Shown: positions 33,049-45,263, numbered from the stretch's first letter. The stretch is DNA of 64,000 nucleotides from Suillus spraguei (GCA_016800925.1 JABCPU010000265.1:30409-94408), one strand, 5' to 3'. The notes: generated from the sequence alone by a model not told the origin. Numbers and translations: made by a program.

Positions 33049-33261
33049 CAACCCAGAGCACCCCGCCATCATTACACGTGCAGCAACCACCTCTCACTGC
33101 CACTGCTTCGCCACTTCTCGCCGTCGCAGGTATCATGCCGACAACAGAATCAACCTCAAGTCCTCGTGTTACCATTGATGGATGGCGAGCTCGTCTTGTG
33201 GGCTGGCTGTGCTGCGTGCCTGTTCAGAACACAAACGGTCAACCATAGTTTTGTGATTGGT

Positions 33262-33640
33262 TTGATTGAGCAACTGATATGTTGAACTATGATGGTGAGG
33301 GTGTTCCTTTCATTTGCCTCAGCATCCATAATACAATTAGATCATGAATGGTTCGCAATACCTCCCCACGTACTTATCTGTGCTGGACGTGGTGTTCCTT
33401 GACAAGACTAGCGCCCATTAGATGAACATTTCGCATAATGAGGATATTATTTGACTGATAGTTGTCAGAGGAATGGATCCCTAGATTGAAATGATTTGTT
33501 GGCCGCAGGAAAACCGCTCGAGGGAAGTAGGTACATCCATCAAAGTCTATTTGATCCACACTAAACACCCTTCGCGGGCCTAGTTACCTTGCAGCATACA
33601 TGAAACCTCTCGACTTTTACCCGCGTCACCACACAAAATA
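33262..33640 (+). repeat. Downstream module of the WD40 array, copy 1
   Basis: This block (TATGATGGTGAGGGTGTTCC, then a stretch around CTTATCTGTG, then ATTTCGCATAATGAGGAT) recurs after the other WD40 copies at about 38890-39350, 40583-40800, 43160-43260 and 44990-45200. It is the landmark that shows the array was built by segmental duplication. Confidence 0.65.
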
Positions 33641-33649
33641 TACTTGTTT

Positions 33650-33950
33650 AAAACAGGAACTCAAGTAAGCCTGCAGCAGCTGGAGCGGGCCCGAGCCCGC
33701 CTTTGTTCGTTAGAGTTTGTCGTAGCTTCTGCGCTTGTCATGCTCGATGCCAGAGACCCACTGAACGAAGGAGACGTTACAATGGGAGGAACCGTGCCAA
33801 TAGAAGTAGGTATGAAAGTAGGTATACCAGATGAGAGCACGCTCTGCAAAGCTGACGACTCGGAGAACATGGTTGCTGCTTACGCACTTGCAATGAATGA
33901 AAGCACAAGGGCGGATGCAGTAAATTTCGTGGTGAACCAATATTCACTTG
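33650..33950 (-). pseudogene. Decayed copy of the Ser/Thr-rich cell-surface gene
   Basis: The minus strand resembles the gene at 41279-41757: an SSGIPTFIPTSIGTV region corresponds to PTDIPASPTTSTGTI there, and a region near 33900 corresponds to its signal peptide. The frame is broken, and the hydrophobic C-terminus is degraded. Confidence 0.5.
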
Positions 33951-33963
33951 CGCGCCAGAACAT

Positions 33964-35355
33964 GGTTACAGTTACTTTCATATCGATAGACCAGATTTCA
34001 TTTTGTTCCCCTTACCGCTTTTGTTCAGTTGTGGAGCTGTACAGACAAAAGGGTCCCGCCTGTTACGATATTTGGGCGCGCGAAGTATCCTAGAATGGCC
34101 GCCTGTCCGACGCTCTGCCCGACACAATGCAGTACTCTTGAGACTTGCCGTCATGACTGGAAACCGCCATCACATCCCAGCAATAGGTGACCATGTTTGC
34201 TCATATGAAATCTAGTAGCATAGCACGAGCTACGAACTGTTAACCGAGTTTTTCAGCTCTCTCGTCTCACAGGCTAAAGTGGACGTCCTCGTCTGCTCAC
34301 AGCAGCAGATGCTTCAGTAAGTGAATCAAGCCTGCAGTGCAGAGGTGGTAATTTCTCCAACTCCCTTACTAGTATCAGGTGTCATGTATCGAGCGCACTC
34401 CAGACCTATTGCTGTCTGAACTTCAATATATGCTAGTCAGGCAATGGGTGTTGAAGTTTCTGAAGTCACCATTGAATGAACTATGAAAAGACATGGCTTC
34501 ACAAACGTATATGTAGTTTTTCACTAGTTGCATTTTATTCTGATTATCTCCTCTACTAGGTGTCCCATCTTTGCACAGACGTGATAAAAGAAATGTCGAG
34601 GGGAAGCTGAAGTTGAATTCGACTGACACGTCCCCAAATGACTCCAGTATTCAACGGAATCGAGACAGTGATACCTGAAACAGCTGAAGGATCAGATTCT
34701 TAAGCTTTAGATGTCCATAATGACAAAAGTTATTCTCTCACTGACAGACCGCTGACTCGGAGCTGGAACACAAAAAGGATGAGTCAAGATCTGCTGCGGT
34801 GGCATGTTTTCGACAACATGGATGAAGGAATGGGTGGGAAGCATATTAAACCAGTATCCAGCGCGAGGAAAGCGCTGTTGAAGTATTCCTCGCTGCTCCT
34901 CTTCGTTAAGAGTAGAACTTTGAGAATAATTAGAATCAGACATGAGATTGTTGGGCATCCTGCACTTGACCAACAAGTCTTATATATGTTTGTCCATTAG
35001 TGGGGGGTGGACTTGGTCGGATCATCACTGAGACGGTTATTCAAAAGATGAGAATGCTAATGACCAGGCTGAGAGCATGGGGCCGAGTAACACTGAACTT
35101 GCATGGTCAATTGTGAAGATAATAGTATATCAGTATACATAAGATCGTCAATCAATAGTTGTATGCTGCAAGAGGTGACAGACACAGCTCGGTGACCGAT
35201 AAGAGCAGGAAGCGACTTCGAGCTTGCCGATACTTCGCGCGTCCAAATATCGTAACAGGCGGGACCCTTTTGTTTGTACAACTAAACAACTAAACAAAAG
35301 CGGTGAGGGGAACAAAATGAAATCTGGTCTATCGATATGAAAGTAGCTGTAACGT
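33964..35355. mobile_element. Candidate non-autonomous element bounded by inverted repeats
   Basis: About 127 bases at 33966-34092 recur inverted at 35227-35355. Shared blocks include TTTCATATCGATAGACCAG, GGGTCCCGCCTGTTACGA and GCGCGAAGTATC. The outer ends read GTTACAG and CTGTAAC. The 1.1 kb between has short frames only. No clear target duplication is found, so it could also be a simple inverted duplication. Confidence 0.5.
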
Positions 35356-36170
35356 TGATCGATTCATTGATAGTACCGCTGGTGGACAACTTTTCAGTGA
35401 CACGCTGATTGGGTGGCTATAAGCTAGTGATAACATTTGGATGACATTAATCGGACTTTCAATAAATAATTACATAATATGTACAAACCTTCGACTACTT
35501 ATCGATACTGAGGTGAGACACTCATTTTTACTTTCATTTTTCATATGATACTGACTACTATAATATTTAGCACCTACACACATTCATTAGAGGCCAGATA
35601 AACATTCTGCAGTCTTCGACTCACGAGACCGAGTACCTACACACATCCATTAGTTAGATTCATTCCTGCTCTTTTTATTTTGATGATCATATCAATGGTA
35701 AGCGTCTGCAGCACGAGGATTGACATATGTGCCAGGGATGTATGGGAACATACATGATCAGATGGGAGCGAAAGTCAGAGCGAGTACTATGATAGAGCCG
35801 CGAATGTTCCAGTGTGATTGGGACCAATATTGGGTATGTATGGAAATGATAACTTGCGCAAAACTAAGACATATGCAGTATTCCCCTTTTGGGATGCGAA
35901 TGATGTCTCTGTCTCTGTTGAACTCGAGTTTGCTGTTACACACTATTACACAATATATAATGCTCTGTGCCGAGAATGTTCAAGTTAAGATACCGCTTTG
36001 TCTGCACGCGGCAGCGTGTTCATCATAGTCTCGCACTCGCAGCAATTCAAGTTGTGCAACATGCCCGCAAGTATGTATTCTTTTTTTTTTCTCGCTTTCA
36101 AGCTGATGACATTGCAATGCATGTCAGACAAGAAACCAAAGTTCTCGGATATCAATTTTATACACTTTAG
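35356..36170. other. Region upstream of the proline-rich gene, no firm gene
   Basis: AT-rich to about 35700. From about 35967 an ATG (ATGTTCAAG region) opens a short frame that may be a first exon. It is followed by a long T run at about 36082 and an acceptor TTTAG near 36170. These may be the 5' exons of the gene that follows. Confidence 0.35.
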
Positions 36171-37420
36171 CCCAGCTTCGAAGGGTTTGGATGCCGGGGG
36201 CACTACGACTCGCAAATACAAGAGGCAAAAACAACAGTACAGAAGTGTAGAGGGCGGGTTTTGCAATATGAATATGTCCCTAAGCCTGAGGTTTCGGAGC
36301 TAGGTTCGAGTCACGGTGGCTTGCAGCAAGAGTCATCATCATATGCCCACCCGTTGGTACACCAACTTGAACGATTGGAACCTCCTCCATCCTCATTCCC
36401 ACAACTAGCACCACCGCCATCTCTACCACTGCTGCCATCTCCACTGCTGCTGCCATCAGCTCCTCCTCTTCCATTACTGCCATCGTCTCTTCCTCTTCCT
36501 CCTATATTACTACCATCACCTCCTCCATCACCTCCATCACCTCCTCCACCTTCACTTTCACCTCCGCCGCCGCCTTCATCCCCGATCATCGGCCGCTTGC
36601 ATGCAATCCCAGACTGGGACACTGCAAGCATCTCCAGTGTGGAGTCAGATGACTTACCATCTCTGACGGACGCGGAGTGGAAGAGCTTGGAAGATAGTCA
36701 GTACAGATTGAACCCTTTATGGCCTGAGAGAATCTCAAACTCGCTCCCCCCGAGCTTCAACAGCTCCTATTACCACGTCCGGCCACCCTCAGCATCTACG
36801 AGACAACCAAGCCGATCTGGTTAGGGATCATAAGAAAGATCACTTTATCAACAGAGAGAATTCCCTGGTCAGGGACGACGGGAATGATCACAGCGAAGAA
36901 TCTTCCCTTTTTGGAGACGCGGATCAGACAGACCACTTCATCAACGAAGCATCGACACCCGTAAGTTTGCCGCAGGACCACTTATCATTGCCTAATGTCG
37001 GGTTCCAGCCTCCTACAGGGCAATATCATGCACGGACACCCTCTCACGTCGAGCTACAGTCTCCTGTGGGGCAACCTTATGCTTGGATACCCCCTCGTGT
37101 TGGACTACAGCATCCCGGGGGCCAGCATGTTGCTCAGATACCCCTGGTGTCATGTTCCAGCCTCTCCCTGGGCCGCCTTGCCATTGGATGCCTTCAAGTC
37201 AGAAGGCCAGTGGCATGATCATGATGCCACCTCCCAACCTGACTTATCCCTATGCGATCATCACCGCATTTCCGCCAAGCGCTCCATTCCGTCCATCTAT
37301 CAATGCTTCCACAGTTCCACCTCCGAGCACGTCATCGTTAAGGCATTGTGCATACAGCACGAAGAAGTGTACAAAGGGTTGAGGAGGAATGGAAGATTCG
37401 AAAGATGGTGTGTAATGTAG
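36171..37420 (+). pseudogene. Proline-rich protein gene of unknown function, frameshifted
   Basis: After an acceptor near 36170 a frame reads FEGFGCRGHYDS and then KPEVSELGSSHGG. It runs into a Pro/Ser/Leu-rich tract of about 90 residues and an acidic SISSVESDDLPSLTDAEW segment. It stops at 36824, while a shifted frame continues with FINRENSLVRDDG to a donor at 36961. Next come three tandem segments of about 48 bases with the pattern GQ-YA-x-PPRVGLQ, then PPPNLTYPYAI and the shared ending YKGLRRNGRFERWCVM at 37420. At least two indels break it. No domain is recognised. Confidence 0.5.
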
Positions 37421-38502
37421 ATAGGCATCTCAATTCTATGTCGCACATATTATTCATTCCTTGAAGGGTCAATGCTATTGTGTATGACAGTATTTTAATT
37501 GTGATCGTGCCTGCATAGGATGGGAGAAAGACAAGAATGAGGAAGGGCTACGATGGCGATAAGCAAAAGTGGAATGAAATCTAGGCTAGAAAGCCATATA
37601 AGAGTGACGTGACGTGACGCAGGAGGTCTTACGACAGGAAGAGTACAGTACGAGTTGGGTATAGTGGACAATGCAGCGAATTCTGAATGGCTTCATAGTT
37701 CCAGCCCTGAAAATTGGCTGTATATCGGCACGCCTATAAACAAGATTAGTGAGAGTTCTACAACCAATGGAGTACGACGCACTCTGATTGTTGTCATACA
37801 AGAATGTGTAGCTCCTAACATTACCTTTCAAGCAATGGACGTCGAGCAAACGATGTATGAGCCTCAACGAGATTGGGAAGCTGTTTTCGTTCATCGCGTC
37901 TGAGCTACTGTCACTGTAGATTACCTCATGAGCGCCTAATGGAAATGAAGCCATGACACCAATGTCATTGTCCATAAAGTATTAGGATGGTGCCACGCCT
38001 GATAGGTCGAAAGACTGCCAGTGCATAGCCGCCGCCGAACTCGATAGTACTCTCAAGGGAAATGTGGTGCGAGGGAATCGATACGAGGCCTGTAGGATTG
38101 GATTAGCCCAGGGAAGCCCAACAATGCATCTTGCGGGATTGCATGACCACGATGGCGAGGGGTATATTGTGTAAAAAGATCGTTGTACGCTTGATCTGCA
38201 CAGCTAGTGCTGAAGCTGTGAGTGGTGGTCTACCTGGACACGAGAATCGTCCAAGGAAGACGCCGTGTAGATGACTTCAACAATGACCTCGCTCCTGACT
38301 TGAATCTCTATCGAACGAAACACCCATTCGGTCTTCCATTCCACATCCGTCTTTCTGTGTACACGTCAGGTATCTGGATTCAATGAGTAAGTGATGGACT
38401 CGTGTGGGATTTGGTAAAAGCTGAAATTATCACCGACCCATTAAATAACTCCGAAACAAAATCACGAGAAACCTGGCCTCTACAAAGCACGAGAATTCAA
38501 GG
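37421..38502 (+). repeat. Duplicated intergenic block and WD40 leader, copy 2
   Basis: This matches 30476-31588 in order: a block around TCAATGCTATTGTGTATGAC, a block around GTGGAATGAAATCTAG, and then the WD40 promoter/leader (38170-38420). Open minus-strand frames here (37586-37975) recur with stops in the other copy and are unlikely to be genes. Confidence 0.7.
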
Positions 38503-38880
38503 ATGATGCCTTGCCGAAAAATCAAAGTAAACAACGACATCGATCGCATCCTACGCTGCCTAGTGGACAGCGGATTATCATATATTCAGGGCGGGATGGG
38601 TCATTTCGAGTGTGGGACTTCGAAAGGGGCATGCAGGTTGGGGAGGAATGGGAGGACAGTGAACTTGAAGAATCTGCCATGGCAGTATCACCGGACGGTA
38701 AGATGGTAACAACTGGGGGTAATGGTGGCGCAGTCAAATTGTGGAACGTCGACACGGGCAAGGTTATCAAGAAATGGACGGGGCATACAAGTCGAGTAAG
38801 ATCTGTGTGCTGGAGTCCAGATGGAGGGCGGGTGGTGCCTGCCTGCCTCGTATACGTCGTCGATTATCTGTGCGCGCCAT
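38503..38880 (+). pseudogene. WD40-family gene, copy 3, N-terminal part only
   Basis: Three blades can be read: FRVWDFERGMQVGEEWED, VSPDGKMVTTGG with VKLWNVDTGKVIK, and VRSVCWSPDGGRVV. The start MPCRKIKV is in another frame, so one indel is present near 38530. At about 38835 the similarity stops, and the downstream module of the array follows directly. The rest of this gene was deleted. Confidence 0.8.
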
Positions 38881-39344
38881 CCTCACGCCATGGTGTTCTT
38901 TGAGAAGATTAGTAGCCGAACATCTCGGATAATGTGTATATTGACTGATTGCCACAGTTTGTAGTAATCCTGGGACTGGCGAAGATCTAGAGAGCTCGTG
39001 GTGATCATTACGATGACACCTGGATCATCGGCTCAGACTGGGAGGTGAAATAGAATGCAAGATAGAAAAGTGACAGCGCTACCAGTAATACTAGATAGAA
39101 GAGTATTGCAGAAAAGTGCAAGGTGACTCAATTCCGCGGAGGCTGACGACTGTCATGACGGCGACCGTCGCTGACAGACGGCCGAGGGCTGAGGTTCCTG
39201 AGACTGTCTTTCACGAAAAATCTTTCCCAGACTGAACTTTTCGATGCGGAGATATCTTTCTGGTTACGGCTAGGGGGAGGTAGGTGCCCGTTAAAATCTA
39301 TCCAGCTGATCTCAACTCTATCCCTGTAATACATTGTCGTTAGA

Positions 39345-40200
39345 TATATTAGATACGCATCCTATGAGATGGAAGTGTCTGCCATAGCATTATCGCCGAG
39401 CGGTAAAACCGTAGCAACCGGAAGTTGGGATGGCCCAGTGAGATTGTGGGATGTCGATGCGGGGAAAATTATCAAAAAAAAATTTGACGGGGCATACACA
39501 GAAAGTGTTGTATGCTGGAATTCAAACGGAGGGCGAGTGGTGAGGGAATTCTGGGATGGGACATTCAATGGAACATTATTGAAGACAGAAAAACTGTCAT
39601 CGCGCCGGAGATAGTGCGTTGGCTACTCACGTGATGCCAAGATAATTTTCATTGGGGCTGATGCCAACACAGGCGAACTCAACCCATCTCAAATTTGCTA
39701 TGTGTCTGGCATGGACCTTGGACGGAACAACACTTTTCACAGGATTCAACATCGACACAGCCGCATGAACTGTACTTGATGAGCCCAAAATATCAATTCA
39801 CTATATCCCAGTGACCGCATCCTTGCAATCACATCATTCTCCTACAATACAGTTGCAACTATAGCACGCCGAAACTGATCAACCCTTTGGAACACCACCT
39901 CACCATGAAGCCAAGCTGCGCAACCTTTTTTGCAGATGTAAAGTTCCTCGTCACTGGCTGCAATGATGACCATCTATACTACACATGAGATATTTCCGCT
40001 ATCGTTAAAGAAGCTGGTCTCCTGTCAGCTTAGATACATTTCGTTCTCAATTGCGTTGATATCGGATTATTTACCCAGGTTGGTGTTGCACTGCGACCAG
40101 CCTCGAAGATGAAAGGTACTCGTATAATATTTCCAGGGTTTTTTTGACGGTGCACTGTGAGCGGCCAATTTATGTGATCTCTACTATTCGATGCTTTGAC
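39345..40200 (+). pseudogene. WD40-family gene, copy 4, decayed
   Basis: It starts inside a blade: ALSPSGKTVATGSWDGPVRLWDVDAG, with a 9-A run after it, then VCWNSNGGRVV. Later pieces include a match to the NTETNQP region with stops (about 39870) and to TFSADGKFLV at 39930. The gene has many stops. Confidence 0.75.
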
Positions 40201-40244
40201 AAATATGATGTCAGTTACGCATCTGTCTATCTATCAGGATAGGT

Positions 40245-41278
40245 CCGCATTTTTAATCTTCACTCTTGAGGTAGGACCTGACGAAGGTTAATTTATTCTG
40301 CAAGAGGTAGTCATTTCGGGGGAAATGTCTGGATCCCCTGCTAGCTTTCACGGTACTCACCGACTCGGACATCCTCGAAACCATTACATGCTGTTCCGTA
40401 CATTCATCTTTAAAGCTGCCATATCGCCAGCGGGTCCGTCCTGCACATTCCCCAGAGCGGGGAACACAGTGAGTTGCTTCTGAGGTGACGCGACAGCGGA
40501 GGGAGGAACACTCTTCGGGTCATCCTTGAAGCTCAACGGTCGTACCACCAGTAGTAAGTGTCTTCTGCGAGCAGCAATAGTGATTTGATTGAGCAATGGA
40601 AGGGCTCGATTATGACGGCAAGGACGTTCCGCTATTACTCTTTGCTTGGGTCTCAGTCAGCATCCGAATACTGTTGTATCACAAATGGTTCCCAACGCCT
40701 GCCCACCTTCTACTTATCTGTGTGCGTCGCGGTGTTATTTGATAAGGCCAATGCCCAGTAGCTGAACATCTCGCATGATGAGGATGTCGACTGTTACCAG
40801 TGAAGACATAGAGAACTCGTGGTGATCATGAGTTCCGAGTGGATCAGACTGAAAGCTGAAACAGTGTCGATTCAGATGGAAGGCAGGTCACAGCGCTGCC
40901 GGTAGAAAATAGCAAGGCAGCTGCTGACAGGAATAAAACCCCAACCGAAACCAACCATTATGATGGACCAGACTCGAATCTGTCTGTAACAGACTTCAAG
41001 TTGTCAAACCCAGACTGTCCATAACTAACACTTTTGCGGTGACTGTGACTCGAATCAGAGGAACTAGTACTGATCTATTTGTCTACAACTTGCTAGTCCC
41101 TAGAAAAACAACCTGAGGGATGTAGGTGTCCGTAAAAGTCTATCTCAATATTCTATGACAATTCTATGATGCATACTCATCGTCAGCTAAATAAAACAGA
41201 CTCTCGACTTTAATTACCCCCGACCAAGACCTCCGATCGGTATGGATACATATGTCACCACCGAAAGCGTACTTATTG
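40245..41278 (+). repeat. Array module between WD40 copy 4 and the cell-surface gene
   Basis: The block starting AGGATAGGTCCGCATTT, with ACCTGACGAAGGTTA and ACTCACCGACTCGGACATCC, occurs here and at 44720-44900; the second half also occurs at 42900-43140. The downstream module (about 40583-40800) follows. I see no intact gene. Confidence 0.6.
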
Positions 41279-41757
41279 TTAGTAGAACAGGAACGCAAGC
41301 AAGCCTCCAGCAGCTCCCGCAGCCAACCCTAGCCCCATTCCCGCCTCCGTCCGTCCTGCAGCACTAGAGGCTGTCGTCGTCGCGCTCCCCGCACTCGATG
41401 TGGACCCGCTAGTTGAAGTAGCAATTGTGCCGGTAGAAGTAGTTGGGGAAGCAGGTATATCAGTGGGGCTGGATGAGGGCACGCTCGCAACCAATGAATT
41501 GGCTGTGTAGATACTGTGCGCAACTGATGAATCGGAAGTGTAGATACTGTGCGCAACTGATGATCGGAAGTGTAAATACTGTGCGCAATTGAGCTGCCTT
41601 CTCTATACGTGGGTTATACATGAGTAATTTTGTTTTTATTAAGTTTGAAGGGAAACAGGCTTGAAGCTTAAGAGAAAGTCGCATACCCTAGGTTTTCCGC
41701 ACTGGCCTGGACGATAAATAAAAGCATAAGGGCGGACGCAGTGAGTTTCAAGTTCAT
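41279..41757 (-). CDS. Ser/Thr-rich cell-surface protein, GPI-type C-terminus
   Basis: Exon 1 (41757-41687, minus) encodes a clear signal peptide, MNLKLTASALMLLFIV, and ends at a GTATGC donor. Exon 2 begins near 41595 and holds three 30-base repeats coding VAHSIYTSDSS-like units. A Ser/Thr/Pro-rich stretch follows, then a hydrophobic C-terminus (LGLAAGAAGGLLAFLF) before the stop, the usual layout of a GPI-anchored or tail-anchored wall protein. The first repeat lacks one T (near 41565), which shifts the frame, so this copy may be inactive. A more decayed copy is at 33650-33950. About 120 residues. Confidence 0.55.
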
Positions 41758-42430
41758 GGTGAAGATGAAAGTACAAGAAGGCTATTGTTTGTTAGAGAGG
41801 GGGATTTTGGAACTGACACTAGTAGTCACTTGTGTTGTGTACTTGTAGTAGATTATCAACTTTCGATGGAGTTCGAGACTTTATATGTAGATGCGGAAAA
41901 AAAATCAACTGACCATTGACAGGCAATTGCTGTGCGCACAGCGTAATTCGAAGAAATTCTATGTTATATGATAAGCGAGGAATGCTTCTAATTAACGTTG
42001 GCCTTATCGGACTCACGAGAAGTTCGCATGTCATACCTTGATGCATCGTTAATCATGTAATTGTATTACGCTTTGCTTTTGCTTTTGAATGGTACATGAT
42101 GCAGAACTTCAGTATTCTAACTTACTTGGTACTTGACGTCACTGTACGTGGTCTTGTCATGTGACTCAGCATGATCACCGAGGTCATATCGCGGCCGCGC
42201 AACAACCACCCTTTGAAGAAGTTCCCGCGTACTGTCAGACCCTATCATCATGTCAATTTAAATAACGGAATTTACCCAGCCATCCAGCTTCGTCTCTCGC
42301 GGCTTTACATTAAAGGTCAAGCAACCAGTAGTTGGGCTGGGATTACAGCTCAGTTCGGATGCTGGCAACTTCAAGAAACCGACCTTGGATATAACAAGAG
42401 ATCACAGTAACGTGGTGTCCGGTCAATGAG
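41758..42430. other. Upstream region of the cell-surface gene, no other gene
   Basis: This holds the presumed promoter of the minus-strand cell-surface gene. The frame 42171-42410 has no recognisable domain. Confidence 0.4.
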
Positions 42431-42495
42431 AAAACGGGTGTTTGCAGATAGAATGCATATTCTGAATATGCATTCTATCTGCAAACACTCGTTTT
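42431..42495. repeat. Near-perfect 32-base palindrome with 1-base spacer
   Basis: Left arm 42431-42462 (AAAACGGGTGTTTGCAGATA...) and right arm 42464-42495 are reverse complements except at one position. The spacer is a single T. It is far more perfect than a normal terminator hairpin and lies in non-coding sequence. Confidence 0.92.
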
Positions 42496-43240
42496 AACGG
42501 ACCAATCTTCCATCAGTGATCATCCACAATGCTTCTCTCGATGCACTGGATCAGTCTTCGCGTGATTTAATCAAAGAACAGCTCCCTACAGATTACCTTC
42601 AGACACTCAATAATTCAGTCCAAACGGACATGTTGTGTGTATGTACTATGCTTAGTGAGTAACAGCTACAGCAATCGTTGTCCAGCTCGAGGCCATTCTT
42701 TCAAAATTCGGAATTCCACAGTCGAGAAAGTGCGATAACTGCAGGCACGGGCAGTGGAAAACCTTACCGTCTGCTTCGATGCTTGCTCTATTGGTCCAAA
42801 GAAATAGATAGTGTAAAAGTAGCTGTGATGCGACACTGAGAAGCAAGTTGCGTCAGGATCACGGAGTTTGAGAACAGATTTGATATGGTTGTATGGTGAG
42901 AGTGAGTCTGTGAGTGGCTTTCACGATACTCGCTGTCTCGGACATCCTCAAAACTATTTCATGCCGTTCCGTACATTCGTCTTTGAAGCTGCCGTATCGC
43001 CAGCGGGTCCGTCCTGCGCATTCCCGGGGCGGGGAACACGGTGAGTTGTTCCTAAGGTGACGTGACAGCGGAGGGAGGAACACTCTTCGCGTCATTCTTG
43101 AAGCTTGACGGTCGTACCACTAGTGGTAAGTGTCTTCTGCGAGCAGCGAGAGTGATCTGATTTGGCAATTGAAGGGCTCGATTATGACGGTGAGGGCGTT
43201 CCGCTAGTCCTCTTTGCTTGGGTCTCAGTCAGCATCCCAA
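42496..43240. other. Array debris, no intact gene
   Basis: It contains a partial copy of the array block with ATACTCGCTGTCTCGGACATC at about 42925 and the downstream module from 43160. The short frames have no domain. Confidence 0.45.
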
Positions 43241-44128
43241 TACTGTTATATCATGAATGGTTCCACACCATTCTCCTACAAGACAGTGCAACTATGGAAC
43301 GCCGAAGCCAATCAACACCACTTCACCATGAAGACCACGTGAGCTGCGCGACCTTTTCTGCAGATGGAAAGTTCCTCGTCACTGGCTGCAATGACGACCA
43401 CACATAGTACACATGGGATGTTTCCGCTATTGTCGAAGATCAAGTTGGCCTTTTGTCAGGCATTGCAAGCTTCAATACATTTCATTCTACATTGCACTGA
43501 CAACGGATTATTCCCCCAGGTTGATATTACATCACGAAAGATGAAAGGTAAGGATTTTTCGGCGCACTACGAGCAGTCAGTGTATCTGTTTTATTCAATG
43601 GTTTGACAAATATGATGAGTCAGTTACGCAGCTATCTGTCCCTATCCCATGAGCTACATAACCCGGGCCCCACTCCAACGTCACATCAACGCACCCTTGG
43701 CAGCCCCTTTTCATCATCCCGGTGTTGCTCTAAGCCACATAGGGTAAGTGAGCGCGATGCTCGATCTCGATCCCGACCTCTCCGTTGGACTCGGAACTTG
43801 TCTGGTTTACTGCGCAGCGGACCGTGCACAGCGCGAAAACCTGTGCGTCTATATCGCTGACTCCTTGTCACGCAGAGAAATCAAATTATAACATTCGAAA
43901 GAAGAAGCGGCTCCTAGCATCTCCCAGTACGCAGTAACCTAACGCAGAGAGCATAGCATCATCGTGAAGAGCGACCACCTCCCACTGCTGCTACTTCGAT
44001 ATGATCCACCGCCGTTGGTCCCTGGGGACAACAGGAACAATCTTGCGCCCTCACATCACCAGTGGTGGATGGGGCGCCCATTTCAGTGGCTGCCTGTGTT
44101 GCATCAGAACACAAACGGTCAATCATAG
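43241..44128 (+). pseudogene. WD40-family gene, copy 5, C-terminal part
   Basis: The last blade is visible: VQLWNAEANQ-like, then FSADGKFLVTGCNDD, then a stop where the family has the Tyr-x-Trp-Asp pair. Tail exons with SERDARSRSRPLRWTRNL and a C-terminal end like QNTNGQ (with a stop at about 44128) follow in several frames. The gene is dead. Confidence 0.75.
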
Positions 44129-45263
44129 AGACACAGTTCCAGCTCCCCCATCGGCTAGTAACTAGGACAATACCGCAACGTCGCCATAATGCACGCCGAA
44201 TTGGACTCCTCGAGTATTCTGGATCGCCGTACACCTGGTGAATGGACACTTTCTACGGTCTCATCGATCCTTTATTATTTTATTTCTGTTACAATCGACT
44301 TTAAACAAGTCTTATTGTAGTGCCCTATGCGTATGGTTCATGGAGCCGGGATGTAACCGTAGGTACACTCAGTACATATGCGCTGGCATTCAGCATTCGA
44401 TTCTGTACTGTTGTGGATGCTTCACAATGACTACCTTAAACGAGAACGAGTGCTGCGCCGAGAACGTTTTCGCACTTACTTAAGCTCTGCAGACTGTTAT
44501 CGTTAGTGTGTACAACCCTCTCGCTGGATCTCCCTGGTCTTATCGTATGTTGCTCCAAAATGACCCTTTGTACGTGGAAATGTCCCCCGTTGAATGAATT
44601 ACCGCCGACTTCGGTCAATGTCGCCAGGGTATATACCTAAAACATCTTTTGGTGACGATAAAGACGAAAACATGGCTTTGCTGAACAAGATAGATATGTC
44701 TTGCGCAAAATGTGATCTGGATAGGTCCGCATTTCTGACCTTTACTCTTGAGGTAGGACCTGACGAAGGTTACTCTGTCCTACGAGAGGTAGACATTTCG
44801 GGGGAATTGTGTGCAACGCCTTGCTAGCTTTCACGGTACTCACCGACTCGGACATCCTCAAAGTCATTACATGCCGTTCCGTACATTCGTCTTCGAAGCT
44901 GCCATATTAGCGAGTTTCGCGATACAGGAGGGAGGGGCACGAAGCTCGACGGTCGTAGTGAGTGTCTTCTGCGAGCAGCGAGTGATCTAATTTAGCAATT
45001 GAAGGGCTCGATTATGGGGGTGAGGGCGTTCCCCTAGTCCTCTTTACTTGCCTCCGAATACTGTTGTATCGCGAATGGTTCCCAATGCTTGCCTGCCTTG
45101 TACTTATCTGTGTGCATCGCGGTGATATTTAATAATACCGGTGTCCAGTAGTTGAACATCTCGCATGATGAGGATGGGTTGACTGTTACCGGCGAAGATA
45201 CAGCGAATCGGTAGTGATAATGATTTCCAAGGGGGTCGGACTGACTGAAACACTCGATTCAGA
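44129..45263 (+). repeat. Last array module, cut by a LINE
   Basis: It contains the AGGTCCGCATTT block (44720-44900) and the downstream module (44990-45200). It stops at the poly-T of the LINE at 45264, where the other copy (40857-40900) continues. The frame 44594-44827 covers part of the shared block but is not supported as a gene. Confidence 0.6.

Noticed and set aside
36280..36631. Met/Val/Glu- and Gly/Asp-rich frames on the minus strand
   Set aside because: They are antisense to the proline-rich tract of the plus-strand gene and have no independent support.
37586..37975. 129-codon minus-strand frame
   Set aside because: The duplicated copy of this block (about 30600-30870) has stops and shifts in the same place, so it is not conserved as coding.
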